From Costus lasius (lineage: Eukaryota > Streptophyta > Magnoliopsida > Zingiberales > Costaceae), in the NCBI GenBank assembly GCA_027563935.2, contig JANVAS020000222.1, positions 4,402,001 through 4,466,000 of the forward strand: 64,000 nt of DNA. The letters run 5' to 3'. Positions within the stretch are counted from its first letter, which is position 1; every line of letters starts with the position of its first letter. The notes under the pieces were generated by a model. That model saw only the letters and a list, made by a program, of their open reading frames with translations, did not search any database and was not told where the DNA came from. Positions 11,021 through 23,135 of this stretch are shown here, piece by piece. The position numbers and the translations under genes are program-made.

Positions 11021-12478
11021 ATGTTAAAGATAAGAGATTTTTAAAGCAATTTGGTCTTTAAACGGTTATGTGCCCTTTCCTATTGGCATTATAACATTGT
11101 TTAAAGTATACCACGAAGCAGTATAATATAACTCATAGTCTCAATCATGAAAGTCAGCGGAGTTGTCCACATAACTTACAGCTTTCTCTTTTTCTCCATT
11201 TATTTTATTTTATTTTTCTCTCTTTCTTTTTTATTAGACTTCAACTCATGTCTTAGGTACCACTGTCAGATTTAACAGTGCCAAGTAGAGGAGTCTCCCC
11301 TTTTTTTTCTGGAGAAAGCCGGTCAGTGACATGGTACTTAAATCGTTATTGATCTTTCTGCAAGAGGGTTAAACATTTGTTTAAAAAAATTCTCCCTCTG
11401 TTACTTGATCACAATAGATTTAAAGTATACCAAACGATAGTATAATATAACTCATGACCTTAGATTTCTCAACTAGAGGAGTTGGAGCAAATCTCAATTT
11501 AAGATATATCACCAGATTCTATTCATAAAAAATTCTCATCAAGCAGAAATAGATAAATTAAACTTTTAAGTATAAAGATACTATGCACGTGTCCTATGAA
11601 CATATAACAATTCACATATGAACTTTATCAATACCAGAATTGAATTTATTCGACAATTTAAGTCTACATGAAATCTCAAAAATTTCCTAAGTCATCAAAT
11701 CAATCACTCAAGATGTTTCTTAAGTTTAAAATTAAGGACAAAATAAATTTGATTATCCTTAACAATCATAAACACTCAAAATTCATATCTATAAAGCTTT
11801 GAAGAATAAGCATATCATGAAGGACACCCTAGACTTAAATTGTTACATATACATGAACATTAAAATTAATGAATGATAGATTTCAGAAAAATTTTGCAAG
11901 AATTCCCCTTATAATGTGAGCGAAACCCTATACAGTTATATCAAAAATGAGAACATGACTTAGAAAAATCTAGAAAAATCTAGAAAAATCATCAATTCAA
12001 AGGTATTCAATTTATACATGGTAATCAACTCTCAAATATCAAATACCGTCTAGTTTCACTAATCAAAATATAGTTTACCATTCTCAGTTATTGTTTTAAC
12101 TCAAATATCATCAAAGTAGCTTTCACGTGCTTAAACTTATCAACCAAACATCAAAAATCATCACAGGACATATCAGACATATAATAAGTATCAGATATGT
12201 ATGAAACTATCACAACCAAGTTGTGTTCAGCATCCTAAGATATAATACCATCTAATATATACAATGCCAAGTCAAATAAAAGGTATCCAAATGAATGCCA
12301 CAAAATCCTGATACAACGCACACACACAAAGAAATCATAAAATCAGCTGTGTGTGGTTGCACCTGCATCAATCTACTAAATCCTGTGCACATATGAGATA
12401 ATTAAGAGATTACATGCATAAAATCAAACCATATCCGCATAGCGCGTAAAAAATGAAGTATGATACTAACAAAATCTA
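11021..12478 (-). other. 3' untranslated part of the Athila derivative; 3' LTR missing
   Basis: AT-rich, with no supported ORF. It lies downstream of the ORF-1-like gene in element orientation, where the 3' untranslated region and 3' LTR would be. A phrase near 11100-11140 ('tttaaagtataccacgaagcagtataatataactcat') recurs near 11410-11450. No copy of the LTR 17948-19411 is present before the junction with the copia-B LTR at about 11020, so the 3' end is deleted. Confidence 0.5.
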
Positions 12479-14683
12479 TCAATCAGTATCTGTGTGCTCG
12501 GAGTCCTCCTCGTCTCTAGCATGTCTAGTCGATGATGATGGAAGACGACGCCGTAATAACTCCTCTATCACGCGTAAGAAGTCGAGTGCCCTCGACTGTC
12601 CCTGCTCAAGTCACGATATGTCATCTCGCATCCTCCTCTGCTCGGCCCGCATCTGCTCCAGTGAAGGATCTGATCGTGCAGAAGTGGATGGTCCGGCAAA
12701 TGTAGATGGCCGATCAGCGGCTGATGGGTCGACTGAAGGAATGTGCTCAGCAGATCTCGGCGGAGATGGAGGTGAAGCTGCCTCTCCAGGACCTCCCCCA
12801 CGTGTGGGATCCACGATCCAGTTCTGCTGAACATGAACCGTAGTGCGGTTCATGTCCGGCAGCCTCATGGTAACATCAGTGTGCCTAAACATAAGATGGT
12901 ACGAGCTACCACGCCTCGTAATCATCTTAATGGCAATGCATGCATCCATATCTAATCTAGGATTACCCTTTACCTCGTTCAACCCCGAAGGATCAATATC
13001 GAGGGCAAGGGCAATCGTGGTAACCATACCTCCCATGACAAGGACTCCTCTCCGAGCTCTAGCAGCTTTCTGGAACTGCTTCATCAGGAAAAATGAAGTG
13101 CTAACTCTGAAACCTCTCAACATGGCCCATAGGAAGTATAGCTCTGTAGACCTGACCATGCCATCACTCTCTCCCCGCCCAAAGATGGTATGAGCCAAAA
13201 CTCGGTGTATGTATCTGAAGACTAGGCTGGACAAATGCGAGGCTCTAGCAGTCCTGGGGTCAAACCTCCCCTCGGTAGATATCTCCCGCCAAAATGCTCC
13301 CTCAGAAAACTCACGGGGGCGGTGTCTAGTCGCATCCGCGGGGAATCCAAAAATGTGACCTAGCTGGTCCAAGGTAAGTACATGGTCCCGGTTCCCCAAC
13401 CGGAATGACATCCTCCCTGGGTCTCCGTCGTCATAGTTCCTCAGTGTAATCTGAACAGTACTGAAGAACTCCAACGTCGGCTGTACGTAAGTGGCATGCC
13501 TCTGATGATAGAAATCCTGCCACCCTATGTTCGCGAACATCCACTGGACGTCGTCAAACAATCCTAGGGACTGCAGTACCTGGTCATCCCAATATCTGGT
13601 GCTGATCACCCCTCTAGTGGATAGAGCACGATATCTCCTCTCGATCTCCCTACTCCTATGACGAATCTGATGTGGATAAGGAGCAAGGACAGGAGGCGGT
13701 GATCGCCCGCGTCTCCTCTCTGGAATAATAGGCTCCGGAGAAGCAGGGGATGACTCAGATGACGATGGCTCAGGGAATGCAGCAGGTGAATGTCCTGAGG
13801 ATGGCTCTGGCGATGGTAAATGGATCTCTGGTGATAAAACTGGTGCTACTGGTGTAGATACTGGCTGTGCTATCGGTGGTGTCTCTGAAACTAGAGATGG
13901 AACTATCTCAGGAGTGACAGAAGGCTCACGTGCAACGGATGGTGAAGAGTGAAGCTCTGGTATGTCTACTGATATCTCAGGCAAATCAGCAAATATCTCT
14001 GGAGATCCCTCCTCCGGATCTGGTAATACAGGTGTAGCAGCCTCAGAGACTGGTAGATCTCCCTAGGCTGAGAAGGGCGATGGAATCTCAGGAGTCTGGA
14101 CCGCATCATGTGGAGTGTCCACCTCCATAGCCTGAGTGTCGGTGGAAGCAACAGAGTCTGGTACATCTGTGGAAGGTACTAATACAATGGAACCCTCCAC
14201 GTCCATCGGTACAGCATCGGTCTGTGTCTTAACTAAACGCGCTATCTCTGCTACTATAGGCGCCGACACTAGGGGTGCCACTGGAGTCTCTACAGTCTCC
14301 ACAACTGGCGATAACGGTCTCGTGGCTCGCCTGCCCCAAGTACTAGTAGCTCGACCAGTACGCTTCCTAGTGTACCGTCTGGCGATCCTCTGGTCACGGC
14401 TCTCTGGCCTGTCAGCAGGCCTCTTCGAAACAATGTCCAACTCCAGAGAACTAACGGGCTCTAGCGCTGCTGTTTGTGATGTGCTGGCCACTTAGGTCAT
14501 CTGCGGAGCCTCTAATGTATATGCAGAAGACTCAGGCTCTGAGTCTAGATAAACTATGCGCTCAAACCTCTCCGGACAGACTCCAGGAACCATCCTATAT
14601 ACGTATCGTGGCTCCGGTCCAGGATATCTACTCTTCATCACTGCCTCGTAGGGCCTAGACCTCACAGATCTCCTTGGTGTCAT
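12479..14683 (-). pseudogene. ATHILA ORF-1-like gene, three in-frame stops
   Basis: One continuous frame of 734 codons from ATG 14683 (MTPRRSVRSRPYEA) to the stop at 12481-12479, broken only by a TAA at 14494-14492, a TAG at 14065-14063 and a TGA at 12613-12611. The first third is low-complexity, Pro/Ser/Glu-rich. The folded core, about 13620-12830, includes LEFFSTVQITLRN, FRLGNRDHVLTLDQLGHIFG and LYFLWAMLRGFRVSTSFFL. This pattern resembles the ATHILA ORF-1 protein family of plant gypsy elements, whose function is unknown. No signal peptide or convincing membrane segment was seen, so I do not call it envelope. Each stop is one C-to-T change from a sense codon (CAA, CAG, CGA). It lies downstream of gag-protease with no RT or integrase between. 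Confidence 0.65.
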
Positions 14684-15503
14684 AATATCGATCAAATAAT
14701 GCAAATATATGCAAATATTAACTCAGAATCGTGATGCTACAGTAACCTCTGAGGCTGCCCGTGAACACAAGCGCAAACACCGACCCAAAAATCCAATCTA
14801 ATGGCTCTAAATCGATGAAAGACATATGCAATCTAAGTGCAAATGATGAATCAAGGGTCTGAGCAAAGAAAACTCACGGATCTGTGCACAAATCGGGCTC
14901 GAATCGATCGAAGATCGAACTCTGGCGACTCAGCGGATGAACGACTGTTCTTCACGAAATCCGGTGGATATCCGGTGGACGATCGTCGAAAAATACTCGC
15001 TGGAAGTGGAGGAAGATTGGTGGAAGAGTTTCGTCGTCACTCGTGGAGAAAATCGGCGAGTTACGAGCATGAACGTAAACCCTAAGCTGCCCGTGAGGTT
15101 TAAACCGCGAGAACTTACTGCCCGTAATGCTGTCACGGCTTCTGCAGTAAACACGTTTTGGTGTACAGTGTCCCGTAAAGCTCGGCTATGATCACGATCA
15201 CGGTTCCACGATAATTACGGCCTCGCCCGTGAATGTCGCATTTTGACTTGGCCTTCCGCCGAAATATTTTCCAAAAATTCTGAGAAAATTCCTTCACATT
15301 AAACAATGAATTTATGGCATTTTTCATGTAGACATGTTCATCACATCATGCTGATAATGTTAACTAAAAATTCGAAACCAATAGACTACTCAAGAGAAAT
15401 TCAAAACTCAAAAGAAGATTGCAAAAATTAGCTAAATTCAGAGCCTCTGGGTTGCCTCCCAGGTTGCGCTTGTTTATGGTCATTAGCTTGACCAAGGCTA
15501 TGT
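14684..15503 (-). other. Non-coding spacer between protease and ORF-1-like gene
   Basis: About 820 bp without supported coding. It contains several CCCGTGA, CACGG and CCGTAA motifs like those in this element's LTR, and near 15455 a 'gttgcctcccaggttgcgct' segment just after the protease stop. RT, RNase H and integrase would normally occupy this position and are absent. Confidence 0.6.
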
Positions 15504-17812
15504 TCATGACTCTTCTGGTGGGTATGAAGCGCAATGAATGATCGGCAATTGTAGTTCCTCACGCTCTTCCAATTCATTGTACAGATCTAACCCTAATACT
15601 CTAGGTATTGTCCATGTCTCAGCCTCTTCTAGCTCATCCCTTTTTTGTCTTTCCCAACTCTCTGAGAAACGTCTATCAATTTCAAGGCCACTTCCTCCAT
15701 CAAATTTGTTCTCCTTCACTTCTGTAAATTGATTGGAACCTGCAAAATTAATCCTCTTAGTTTCTAATGAAAAATTGAAGACCAACTTATTATCATTCAA
15801 ATTCAAAATAAGCTTTTCATGCAACATATCAATCATGGCTCCTGTACTTGCCAAAACTGGTCTTCCTAAAATAACAGGGAACTTAACATTCTCCTTCATG
15901 TTGACAACCATGAAATCAGTAACTATGGAAAATTTATCAATTTTAACTGTTACATTCTCTAATATCCCGATTGGTTGTTGATCAAAGCCATTAGCAAATT
16001 GAACATATGAGTTAGTGGGTTTAAGTCTCCCGCTATCTATTTCCTTAACCAAATGTGATGGTAACAAGCTAATACTAGCTCCTATGTCACACAATGCATT
16101 TTTGACAGAAAGTTTACCAATCTTGCATGGAATTGAAATATCTCCAGGATCACTTGCCTTAGTTATTTCAATGTACTGGCTTACCTGGTCCTTCTTCACC
16201 TCAGTCTTACCAATCTCGTGTTTCTTTTGTTCTGTTCTAAACAATCTCTGGGGAAAAGGGATCGGAGGGACATATGCAGGTGGGCCCACATATTCCTCCT
16301 CTTTCCTCATCTCCTTACAGTACTCTGCTTCTGAAGCAATGCTTACAGACTGGTCGATAGACTCCTCAATAGGTTCTTCAGGTATCTTGTTATATTCGGC
16401 TTCCATTACTATGACTGCGTTGATGTGCTCCCTGGGATTCATTTCAGGCTGCCCCGGTAATCTCCCTATTGGCCTGCTAGCCGTACTGGCCTGCTGTGCG
16501 ATCTGGTTTTCCAACATCTTGTTATGAGTAGTCAAAGCTTGCACACAAGATGTCAGCTGCTTGAGGTGATCAGCAAGGTCGTCAGTTTTCTTCTGTTGGT
16601 TCATAACGACTTCCAGCATGGAATCAAAGTCCGACTTAGAGGGCTGCCCGTATTGCCTTTGTTGAAAACCCGGTGGTGGTCTGTTATTCTGCTGAGGATA
16701 TTGAGGAGGAACTTGCCCTTGATTACTTTTGTAGGACAGGTTTGGATGGTTCCTCCACCCTGGGTTGTAGGTTGCAGAATAAGGGTCATTGGTTGGTCTC
16801 TAATTATACTTCCCCACAACGTTTGCTTGCTCTTGAATTGATTCCTCTTGTGGAGAAGTTATGATTTGACATTCAGACGCACCATGCCCTGTTACACCAC
16901 ATACCTCACAAGAAACCGCATTAACTGAACTTGATAAAAAAGACAAAGAATCAATTTTCTGAACCAGAGAATCTACCTTAGCTGCCAGTGATGACAAGGA
17001 ATCATTGTGATACTTACCAAATCCTGTGGATGCAGCGTTCCGCTCACCTGACCATTGGTTATGGTTCATGGTCATATCTTCCAGAAGAGCAATTGCTTCT
17101 TCCACGTTCTTGCTCATAATTGTTCCTCCGGCTGCAGCATCCACCATCATCTTGGTGTTATAATCCAAACCGTTATAAAAGATTTGGACTAAAACCCAAT
17201 CTTGAAGTCCATGGTGTGGGCACATGCACTGGAGCTCCTTGTAGCGTTCCTAAGCCTCATAAAGCGATTCTCTCTCTTGCTGTGTAAAGCACGTGATTTT
17301 GTTGAGCAGCTGAATGGTTTTGCTCGGTGGGAAATATTTGTTCAAGAATGCTCTAGATAGCTGTTCCCAAGTGGTGAATGATCCTACTGGCATCGAGTAC
17401 AACCAAGCTCGAGCACGGTCCCTAAGAGAAAACGGAAATAGTCTTAGTCTTATGGCATCAGATAAAACTCCGTTAATTTTGACTGTATCGCAGTATTCAA
17501 GAAAAACGGCTAAATGAAGATTCGGATCATGATGTGGGGAACCCCCAAATTGGTTTTGTTGGACCATCGTCATTAGCGCTGGCTTTAACTCAAAATTGTT
17601 CGCCTCTACGTTGGGTCGACGATGCTTGAACTGAACCCTTGCATGTTTGGTGCTGCGAAGTCCCTTAGAGATTGATTGTGGTTGTTTTCCGCCATCTCTG
17701 CCTTTTCAGAATTCTTTCTAGTCTTGAATTGTAATCTCCTTCGAAGGTGGAATGTACGTTCAATTTCTGGGTCTTCTGGAAATAAAACACCTGCACAAGA
17801 ATTTCTAGGCAT
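15504..17812 (-). pseudogene. Athila-like gag-protease without downstream pol
   Basis: Start ATG 17812 (MPRNSCAG, then DPEIERTFHLRRR). The gag core at 17573-17250 has [21 protein letters not shown] and [11 protein letters not shown]; the linker has the Athila-type RPTNDPYSATYNPGWRNHP. The C-terminal 371-codon frame 16619-15504 carries the aspartic protease: CDIGASISLLP (active-site D-I-G) and FPVILGRPVL. Gag forms the particle and the protease matures it. Breaks: one frameshift near 17640, a TAG about 17250 where tryptophan is expected (EAWERYK in the family), and a TAG about 16800. The frame ends after the protease, so the element lacks its own RT and integrase and could only have moved with helper enzymes. 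Confidence 0.85.
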
Positions 17813-17924
17813 ACACGTGTAAGTCTTCAATAAAAAAAAATAGCAAAAACTAATGTAAAGCAAAAGAAAATAAAAATGCCTAATCTCCGAACTTATCAAT
17901 TAGTCAATATTAACTATCCGTAGT

Positions 17925-17941
17925 CCCCGGCAACGGCGCCA
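17925..17941 (-). other. tRNA-Asp primer-binding site, intact
   Basis: The plus strand reads CCCCGGCAACGGCGCCA, identical over 17 bases to the 3' end, including CCA, of plant tRNA-Asp(GUC). It lies 6 bp from the LTR. The remainder of a tRNA is absent, so it is a priming site and not a tRNA gene. Confidence 0.93.
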
Positions 17942-17947
17942 AAAACT

Positions 17948-19411
17948 TGATAGCATCCGCAAGTGCACGGATTTATCGAAGAAATAAAAGTTATCGATCC
18001 CACGAGGACTACGTAGCTAAGTACTAACTTCTTGATTTGTTTGAATTTAGGCAGACTAATTCAATAGATTTTTATAAACTTCTACGGACTAACAAACTCG
18101 GAAGCAGTTTTAAAGAGGTCTTGATTTCTAAAGAATCGGGATTTCATGGGTTTGCCACAAAGACATTTATGAGTAGTTAAAAGAATAACTATTTCATAGA
18201 AATTATCTATCATGCAAGGAACTCTTCCTATGGTACATACTACCTCCTCCCGGAGCGTAGTACGGTATTTAACTAAATTAACTCCCTACTCTCGTGATAG
18301 TTAATCTAATTAAACCCCTTAAGCTCTGTGAAGAGTTGGTTAAACCCTTCAGACAAATTCAAATTACTCCCGTGATTGAATTCGTAGGTCTAATTGAAAT
18401 AGATCGGGCGTTGCGATTCACCTCCCGGTCCTTCTCGCAACGCCTAAAACGTAAACTTACTTGGCCAGGGTAAATCACGAATTAAGTACAAATTCAACTA
18501 AATCATGAAGATAGATCTATGAAAATAGTAAAAATATGATTAACTCATAAAAGTCAATGGGCTGCACCCAATCATCCCGACAAAAGTATCTACTCACTCA
18601 TGATAATGAAGAAATACATGATGTTTGTGATGAATGAGTAAGAATTCATGTAAAAACGCAAGAAATCACTAAAGAAACTATGGAATCGCCTTCTCCTTGA
18701 TCTATAGATGAGGATCGGTCGATCAATCGTCACTTTTGGAGAAAATCTCACCGGAATCTCATCGGAAATCAAGTTGTCGCCCTATTCGCCGCCGCCGCCG
18801 CTTGTCTTCGTTCGTCCAAGCTCTCTAAACCTGATCAAAATCTGATCTTTTATACTTGGACCGGTTTAGAACTCATCCAGGAATCGTTCTGCAAAGTTTG
18901 GCTCAAATCCGGTTTGAATCGAGTGAGAAACGAGCGAAAGACTCGCCGGGCGGAAGTTTTTACGGCCCATGATGCATTCACGGCTGAGGCCGTGAATGTT
19001 TCTATGCTCAATGCCCTTCGGTCACAGAGAGTTTCACGGTCTGTGATGGAATTATGGCTTCACCCGTGAAAGTCTCTGATCACTCCGACACTTAGCCGTT
19101 TTATTCTCCGCTCGAACGCGTAATTACGACCCAAAATTACGGCCAAGGCCGTGAAAGTCTCATTTTTCACCCTTTTCACCCCAAATTTGACGTGAAGGCT
19201 CGTGTTTTCCTCAAGAATCATAATATGGCCTCAAAACTCACAAAATCCATCATTTTTGTGCCTTTTTACCTACATTTTCAATAAAATCAAGAAAAATGAA
19301 GATTCTGTGCAAAGTTGAGTTAACACACCAAAAATAGCACAAAATCATTCAATTAAGCCCAAAATATGATGTAAAATATAAGCAAAAATATGGTGTAAAA
19401 ATCACTTATCA
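17948..19411 (-). repeat. 5' LTR of the Athila derivative
   Basis: The 1464-bp unit starts TGATAGCATCC and ends CACTTATCA, so in element orientation it begins TGATAAGTGATTTTT, as many plant Athila LTRs do. GCCAT at 19412-19416 is the presumed target duplication; its partner was lost with the 3' LTR. Includes a hairpin with 9-bp arms at 18976-18997 (ATTCACGGC / GCCGTGAAT). Confidence 0.85.
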
Positions 19412-19639
19412 GCCATCACCCCTTCTCATTGACACCTCTCGCCGGAGCATCCTCTGCCAAAAGTTTGGCAGCATCTCAGACTTGCAGAGGGCAGTAGGAT
19501 GGTATCCAACGAAAGCAAAAGAGTAACTTTACTCTTTCGTGTAGAAAGGAAATTTAACAAAAGTAAATTACATAAAAAATAATAATAAAATAAATAAATA
19601 AATAATAATGATGTCTACGAGGTTGTTGCTGATGGTTTA
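19412..19639. other. Host spacer and left TSD of the outer copia
   Basis: Short non-element stretch ending in an AAT/AAAT-rich run (19565-19605). 19635-19639 is GTTTA, the left target duplication of the copia-A element. Confidence 0.8.
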
Positions 19640-21286
19640 TGTTGGGGTATGCCCTTAAGGCTAATGTTTGAGGCCTTGGGATTATATCAGTATCATGTAT
19701 AAACTCTATGTTTATAAAGGCAATGGTTGTTATTCAGGTTGTTACATCATCTGCTGCAATATGTATACTTCTGAATAATGTCTCAATGCTGTTCAGCTTG
19801 GCTGACATGCAGTATTGTCCTTAGTCGAGATATCTTGGTGAACATGAGACAGCCTTGATATGATTGAGACTAGTATGTGTTCTAATCTTATAGGATGCTT
19901 CGAGCATGGAATAAGATGTAGACTCATGGGTACATTGGATGTACTGGACAGACCCTACGTAGGATATTCAATTGCTTGTCACAATGTGAATAATCCTTAT
20001 ATGCAAACAAGTGGCATATTTCCTCTGACTTGAGATCACTTGTATTTCTAAATGATGATTGGCATTGTTTTGAGGTAGTTCAATATCATTTGAAATATAA
20101 TGTTTATAGACTATCTTGGATAATGAGCATGAGTCATGTTAGGGTACTAGTGATAGATATAGGATTGCCGTCTCCTTATTTGGAGTGTGATGTTCTAAAG
20201 GGGCCCCCTGGATGAGATGATTGAGAAAATGTATGGCTATACCCAGATGACTATGTTCATCTGATCTAATCATTCTCATCATATTGGAATTACAGGCTTG
20301 ACACGCTTGTCCAATAAGAACGTCCAGTGGCAAAGGAAACACATATGTCAAGTGACTTGGGTTCACACTTGTGCTGTGGTTTGGGTGTAGTCTTGGAAGA
20401 CTCTTTCCTTTATATCGGGAGACAGTGATGTGTTGCTAGATACCCCTCTCTGTTCGTGATAACGTAAGTTATCGTTACCGACATTTAAAGGAAACCCTTA
20501 GGGTCGCACAATTTGATGATATGGCTTACTTAAGTCAGATCGTGTGGACTGAATTGTTTTGGTTCAGTTTAAAGGGATTTAAACTCTGATTGTAAGTGAG
20601 ATCTGGTCTGATCATGTTTGATTGATTAGGGCTTGAGATCGGTAAGCTTCGATTGAGAGTATTGATACTTGATCGATGAGATCAAGAGCAACAAGAGATG
20701 AATGGTTAGATCTTGAACCATTTGGTTCAATGAGATCTAGACCATGGCTTGGTTTGATTTGGTCTTTGAACCAAATGTAATAGAACCGAATAGGATTGAA
20801 TTGGTTCACAAAACGTGAACGCATGGTTCAATTGAGTTGGCGTTTTGGTTGGTTCACAAAACATGAACGCATGGTTTCATGACTTTCCATTTTTGGAAGT
20901 CATGTAACGCCTCAACGCCTCTTCTCTTCGAAAGTCTCTCTTGTGTTGTTCGTCGTGGTGGTTTTTGTTGTTGTTTTGACGAAAAGAGAGAGAGCTTTCG
21001 GCCAGCAAGAGCATCATCTCATCTCCTCCACACTAAAGGATACCTTGGCGTTTTTGCTAGCACAAAGGACGCGCAAGGAAGCAAGCTCCATCACCTTGTG
21101 TGCGATTTCTTTGGAGGAGAGCCAACTTGCTCTCTATCTTTTTCCAAGCCGCCACTCATGGCCATGGTAACATCTCCTTGTTTCATGTCTATGCTTAAGT
21201 TGATCATATGTTAAGCCACATCCGATCTTCATGAAACCCTAGAAAATTTATATATATGCGCCTTATAGGGTTTCTTCCCCCTTTCA
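19640..21286 (+). repeat. Outer copia-A 5' LTR
   Basis: 1647 bp, TGTTGGGG to CTTTCA. The start TGTTGGGGTATGCCC resembles the BARE/Angela LTR start. A palindrome centred on CCATTTTTGG lies at 20878-20904. ORFs inside are not supported as genes. Confidence 0.97.
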
Positions 21287-21288
21287 AT

Positions 21289-21300
21289 TGGTATCAGAGC
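21289..21300 (+). other. Initiator-Met tRNA PBS of the outer copia-A
   Basis: TGGTATCAGAGC two bases after the LTR end. Confidence 0.95.
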
Positions 21301-22597
21301 CACGGTTTGGCTTCATGCATATGATTGCTTGTTGTGATCCAAGTATGCTAATGCTTTTGATTGATAGATCTACATGTAATTTTCATTAAGCTTGCGCATA
21401 TGATATATTTGTTTGTGCATGTTAACTTAGATGAAAGTTTCTTACATGGCTAAGCGCATGTTACTCTTCTCATGAGAATATGAAAGTTGTTTTCACAAAC
21501 ACAATATAATTATCATGCGTGCCCATTACCTAGATCTACATATGCGCCTGCTTTAAAATCTTAGACGGGTTATTAGGGTTGAAGTCATCAATCGAGTCTA
21601 GACCCAACAGTCTGATCAGACCATCTAACAGCCTAGATGGGTCGACCAGATGGCACCTATGCGCAAGCATGAGGTGGCTATAGGTCGACTGCAGACAGGC
21701 GTGTAGCAATGTCTGGTTGAGACAACCAGTGAACGCACATGAGTTAGGCCCGGGGTCACGCCCGCTTGCCAGAACTCATGAGTGTCGTTCAGCCCTTAAC
21801 GCATGCATCGTTGACCACTAGGTCGACTCAAGTCGGTTATGACTTGGTGCATGCAAGGGCAGTGGGTCTGACTAGGTCTGATGAGTGGATCCCTATTAAT
21901 AGACCGTTGTAAGGTAGTAGGGCACATAAGGAAATAAAATTGATGCCAATGGGTTTTTCAAAAATTTTATTTCTTGTTTTTGGATCACATGTTGATTGTA
22001 TACCATGTTTGATGTTTATTTCATCTTATGTGGGTTGCCCAATTTAATGTGTGCTGTGCTGGGGCCTGCGTGCCTGGATTAATTAATTATAAATTATTTT
22101 TGTGATCTGCGAATCACATTTGAATTTATGTTAATGTATAATTGACCTGCGAGTCAATCTTGTCTAGATAGATTAAATTGTAATTTGATCAGACAAGAGC
22201 ACAAAGCACACATGGCAGAGGCGCATGCAGCAGCTGGCTTCACCAGTGGGAGGTCTAGAGTTCGACTCTAGGACAGGCGCATTTTACCTGGTGGGCGCAC
22301 CTGAGCTGCAGTGGGCGCTTGGGCCTGGGTTGGGCCAAATGAATTGCAAAAGGCTCGAGTGAAGACTTAAGTTAAATTAAGGTCTTACTTAGGCTTAATG
22401 GGCTTTTACCACATAAGATCATCATGCTTTTAATTTACTATTTAAGTAATTTAGAGACTGCATGATTTATTCTTCTGCTATCACCATAGGAGTTGAATGA
22501 TAGTAAGAAGATAAAAGGACCGTTAAAATCCAACGTTAAATATCAAGCACGATAGCCTTCTGACGCGAAACCTCACTGTTCTGACTATCGTTGGGGC

Positions 22598-22623
22598 CGT
22601 GTTGTACCCACTCAGTGGGCACG
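22598..22623 (+). promoter_or_regulatory. Leader hairpin 1 (candidate dimerisation or packaging element)
   Basis: Outer stem CGTG/CACG and inner stem CCCACT/AGTGGG around a single C, in a GTGTTGTACC context. The inner copia has the same hairpin at 41911-41936 (minus). Confidence 0.55.
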
Positions 22624-22802
22624 CCCATCTATCTTCAGACGGTGTGAGATTACACCTGCGTGTTACAGAGAAGGGATTTATCGCTTCTCGTTGCTCAGCA
22701 TAGCACGTGGTGGTCCAGGGAGTAGGTCGGGTCAGCTTGACCATGTAGGCTACATATTGAGCATATGGTAGCTATATGGAGGCAGCCATCTGTGGGATCA
22801 GA

Positions 22803-22834
22803 GACTGTGTTGTACCAACTCAGTTGGCACAGTC
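22803..22834 (+). promoter_or_regulatory. Leader hairpin 2 (paralogue of hairpin 1)
   Basis: Outer stem GACTGTG/CACAGTC and inner stem CCAACT/AGTTGG around C. Relative to hairpin 1 a C-G pair is replaced by A-T. Present in the inner element at 41699-41730 (minus). Confidence 0.55.
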
Positions 22835-23135
22835 TGCTGGATTGCCCAGATGAAGGGGAATCGCACGGGTTGGCGATTGGCAGGGATTGCCTACCAGAGA
22901 TTAGTGCTTGTACTCTCTGTGCATCTTATCTCGCCTGAGCGGGACGCGGAGACCAAGTATGAAATCTGGATCCCATCTCACTAAAAGAGTTTTACTCTTT
23001 CGGGCTGTTTTGCTGGATTTTTCAGTCAGATAAAATAGTGAGAAAAGAATCATTCTTAAGTCCTGGATTGATTCTAACATTGATACTGACCTTGCTGTTC
23101 TTGCATTGTTGTAGATTACTGCAGCAACGAACACC

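Larger units (their letters stand above)
21301..23135 (+). other. copia-A leader (5' untranslated region)
   Basis: About 1.8 kb without a supported ORF, homologous to 41394-43204 of the inner copy. It holds a T-arm-like hairpin (22255-22271) and two paralogous hairpins (22598-22623 and 22803-22834). In the related BARE element the packaging and dimerisation signals lie in the leader; that these hairpins do this here is inference. Confidence 0.8.

Noticed and set aside
12453..13193. Plus-strand ORFs opposite the ORF-1-like gene
   Set aside because: Antisense readings of a well-supported minus-strand frame.
12479..14683. Envelope gene (retrovirus-like) interpretation
   Set aside because: No signal peptide, no convincing transmembrane segment; ATHILA ORF-1-like similarity fits better.
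15538..16527. Plus-strand ORFs opposite the Athila gag-protease
   Set aside because: Shadows of the real minus-strand protease frame; no independent support.
17925..17941. Possible tRNA-Asp gene
   Set aside because: Only the last 17 bases of the tRNA are present, at the exact place of an LTR-retrotransposon primer-binding site.
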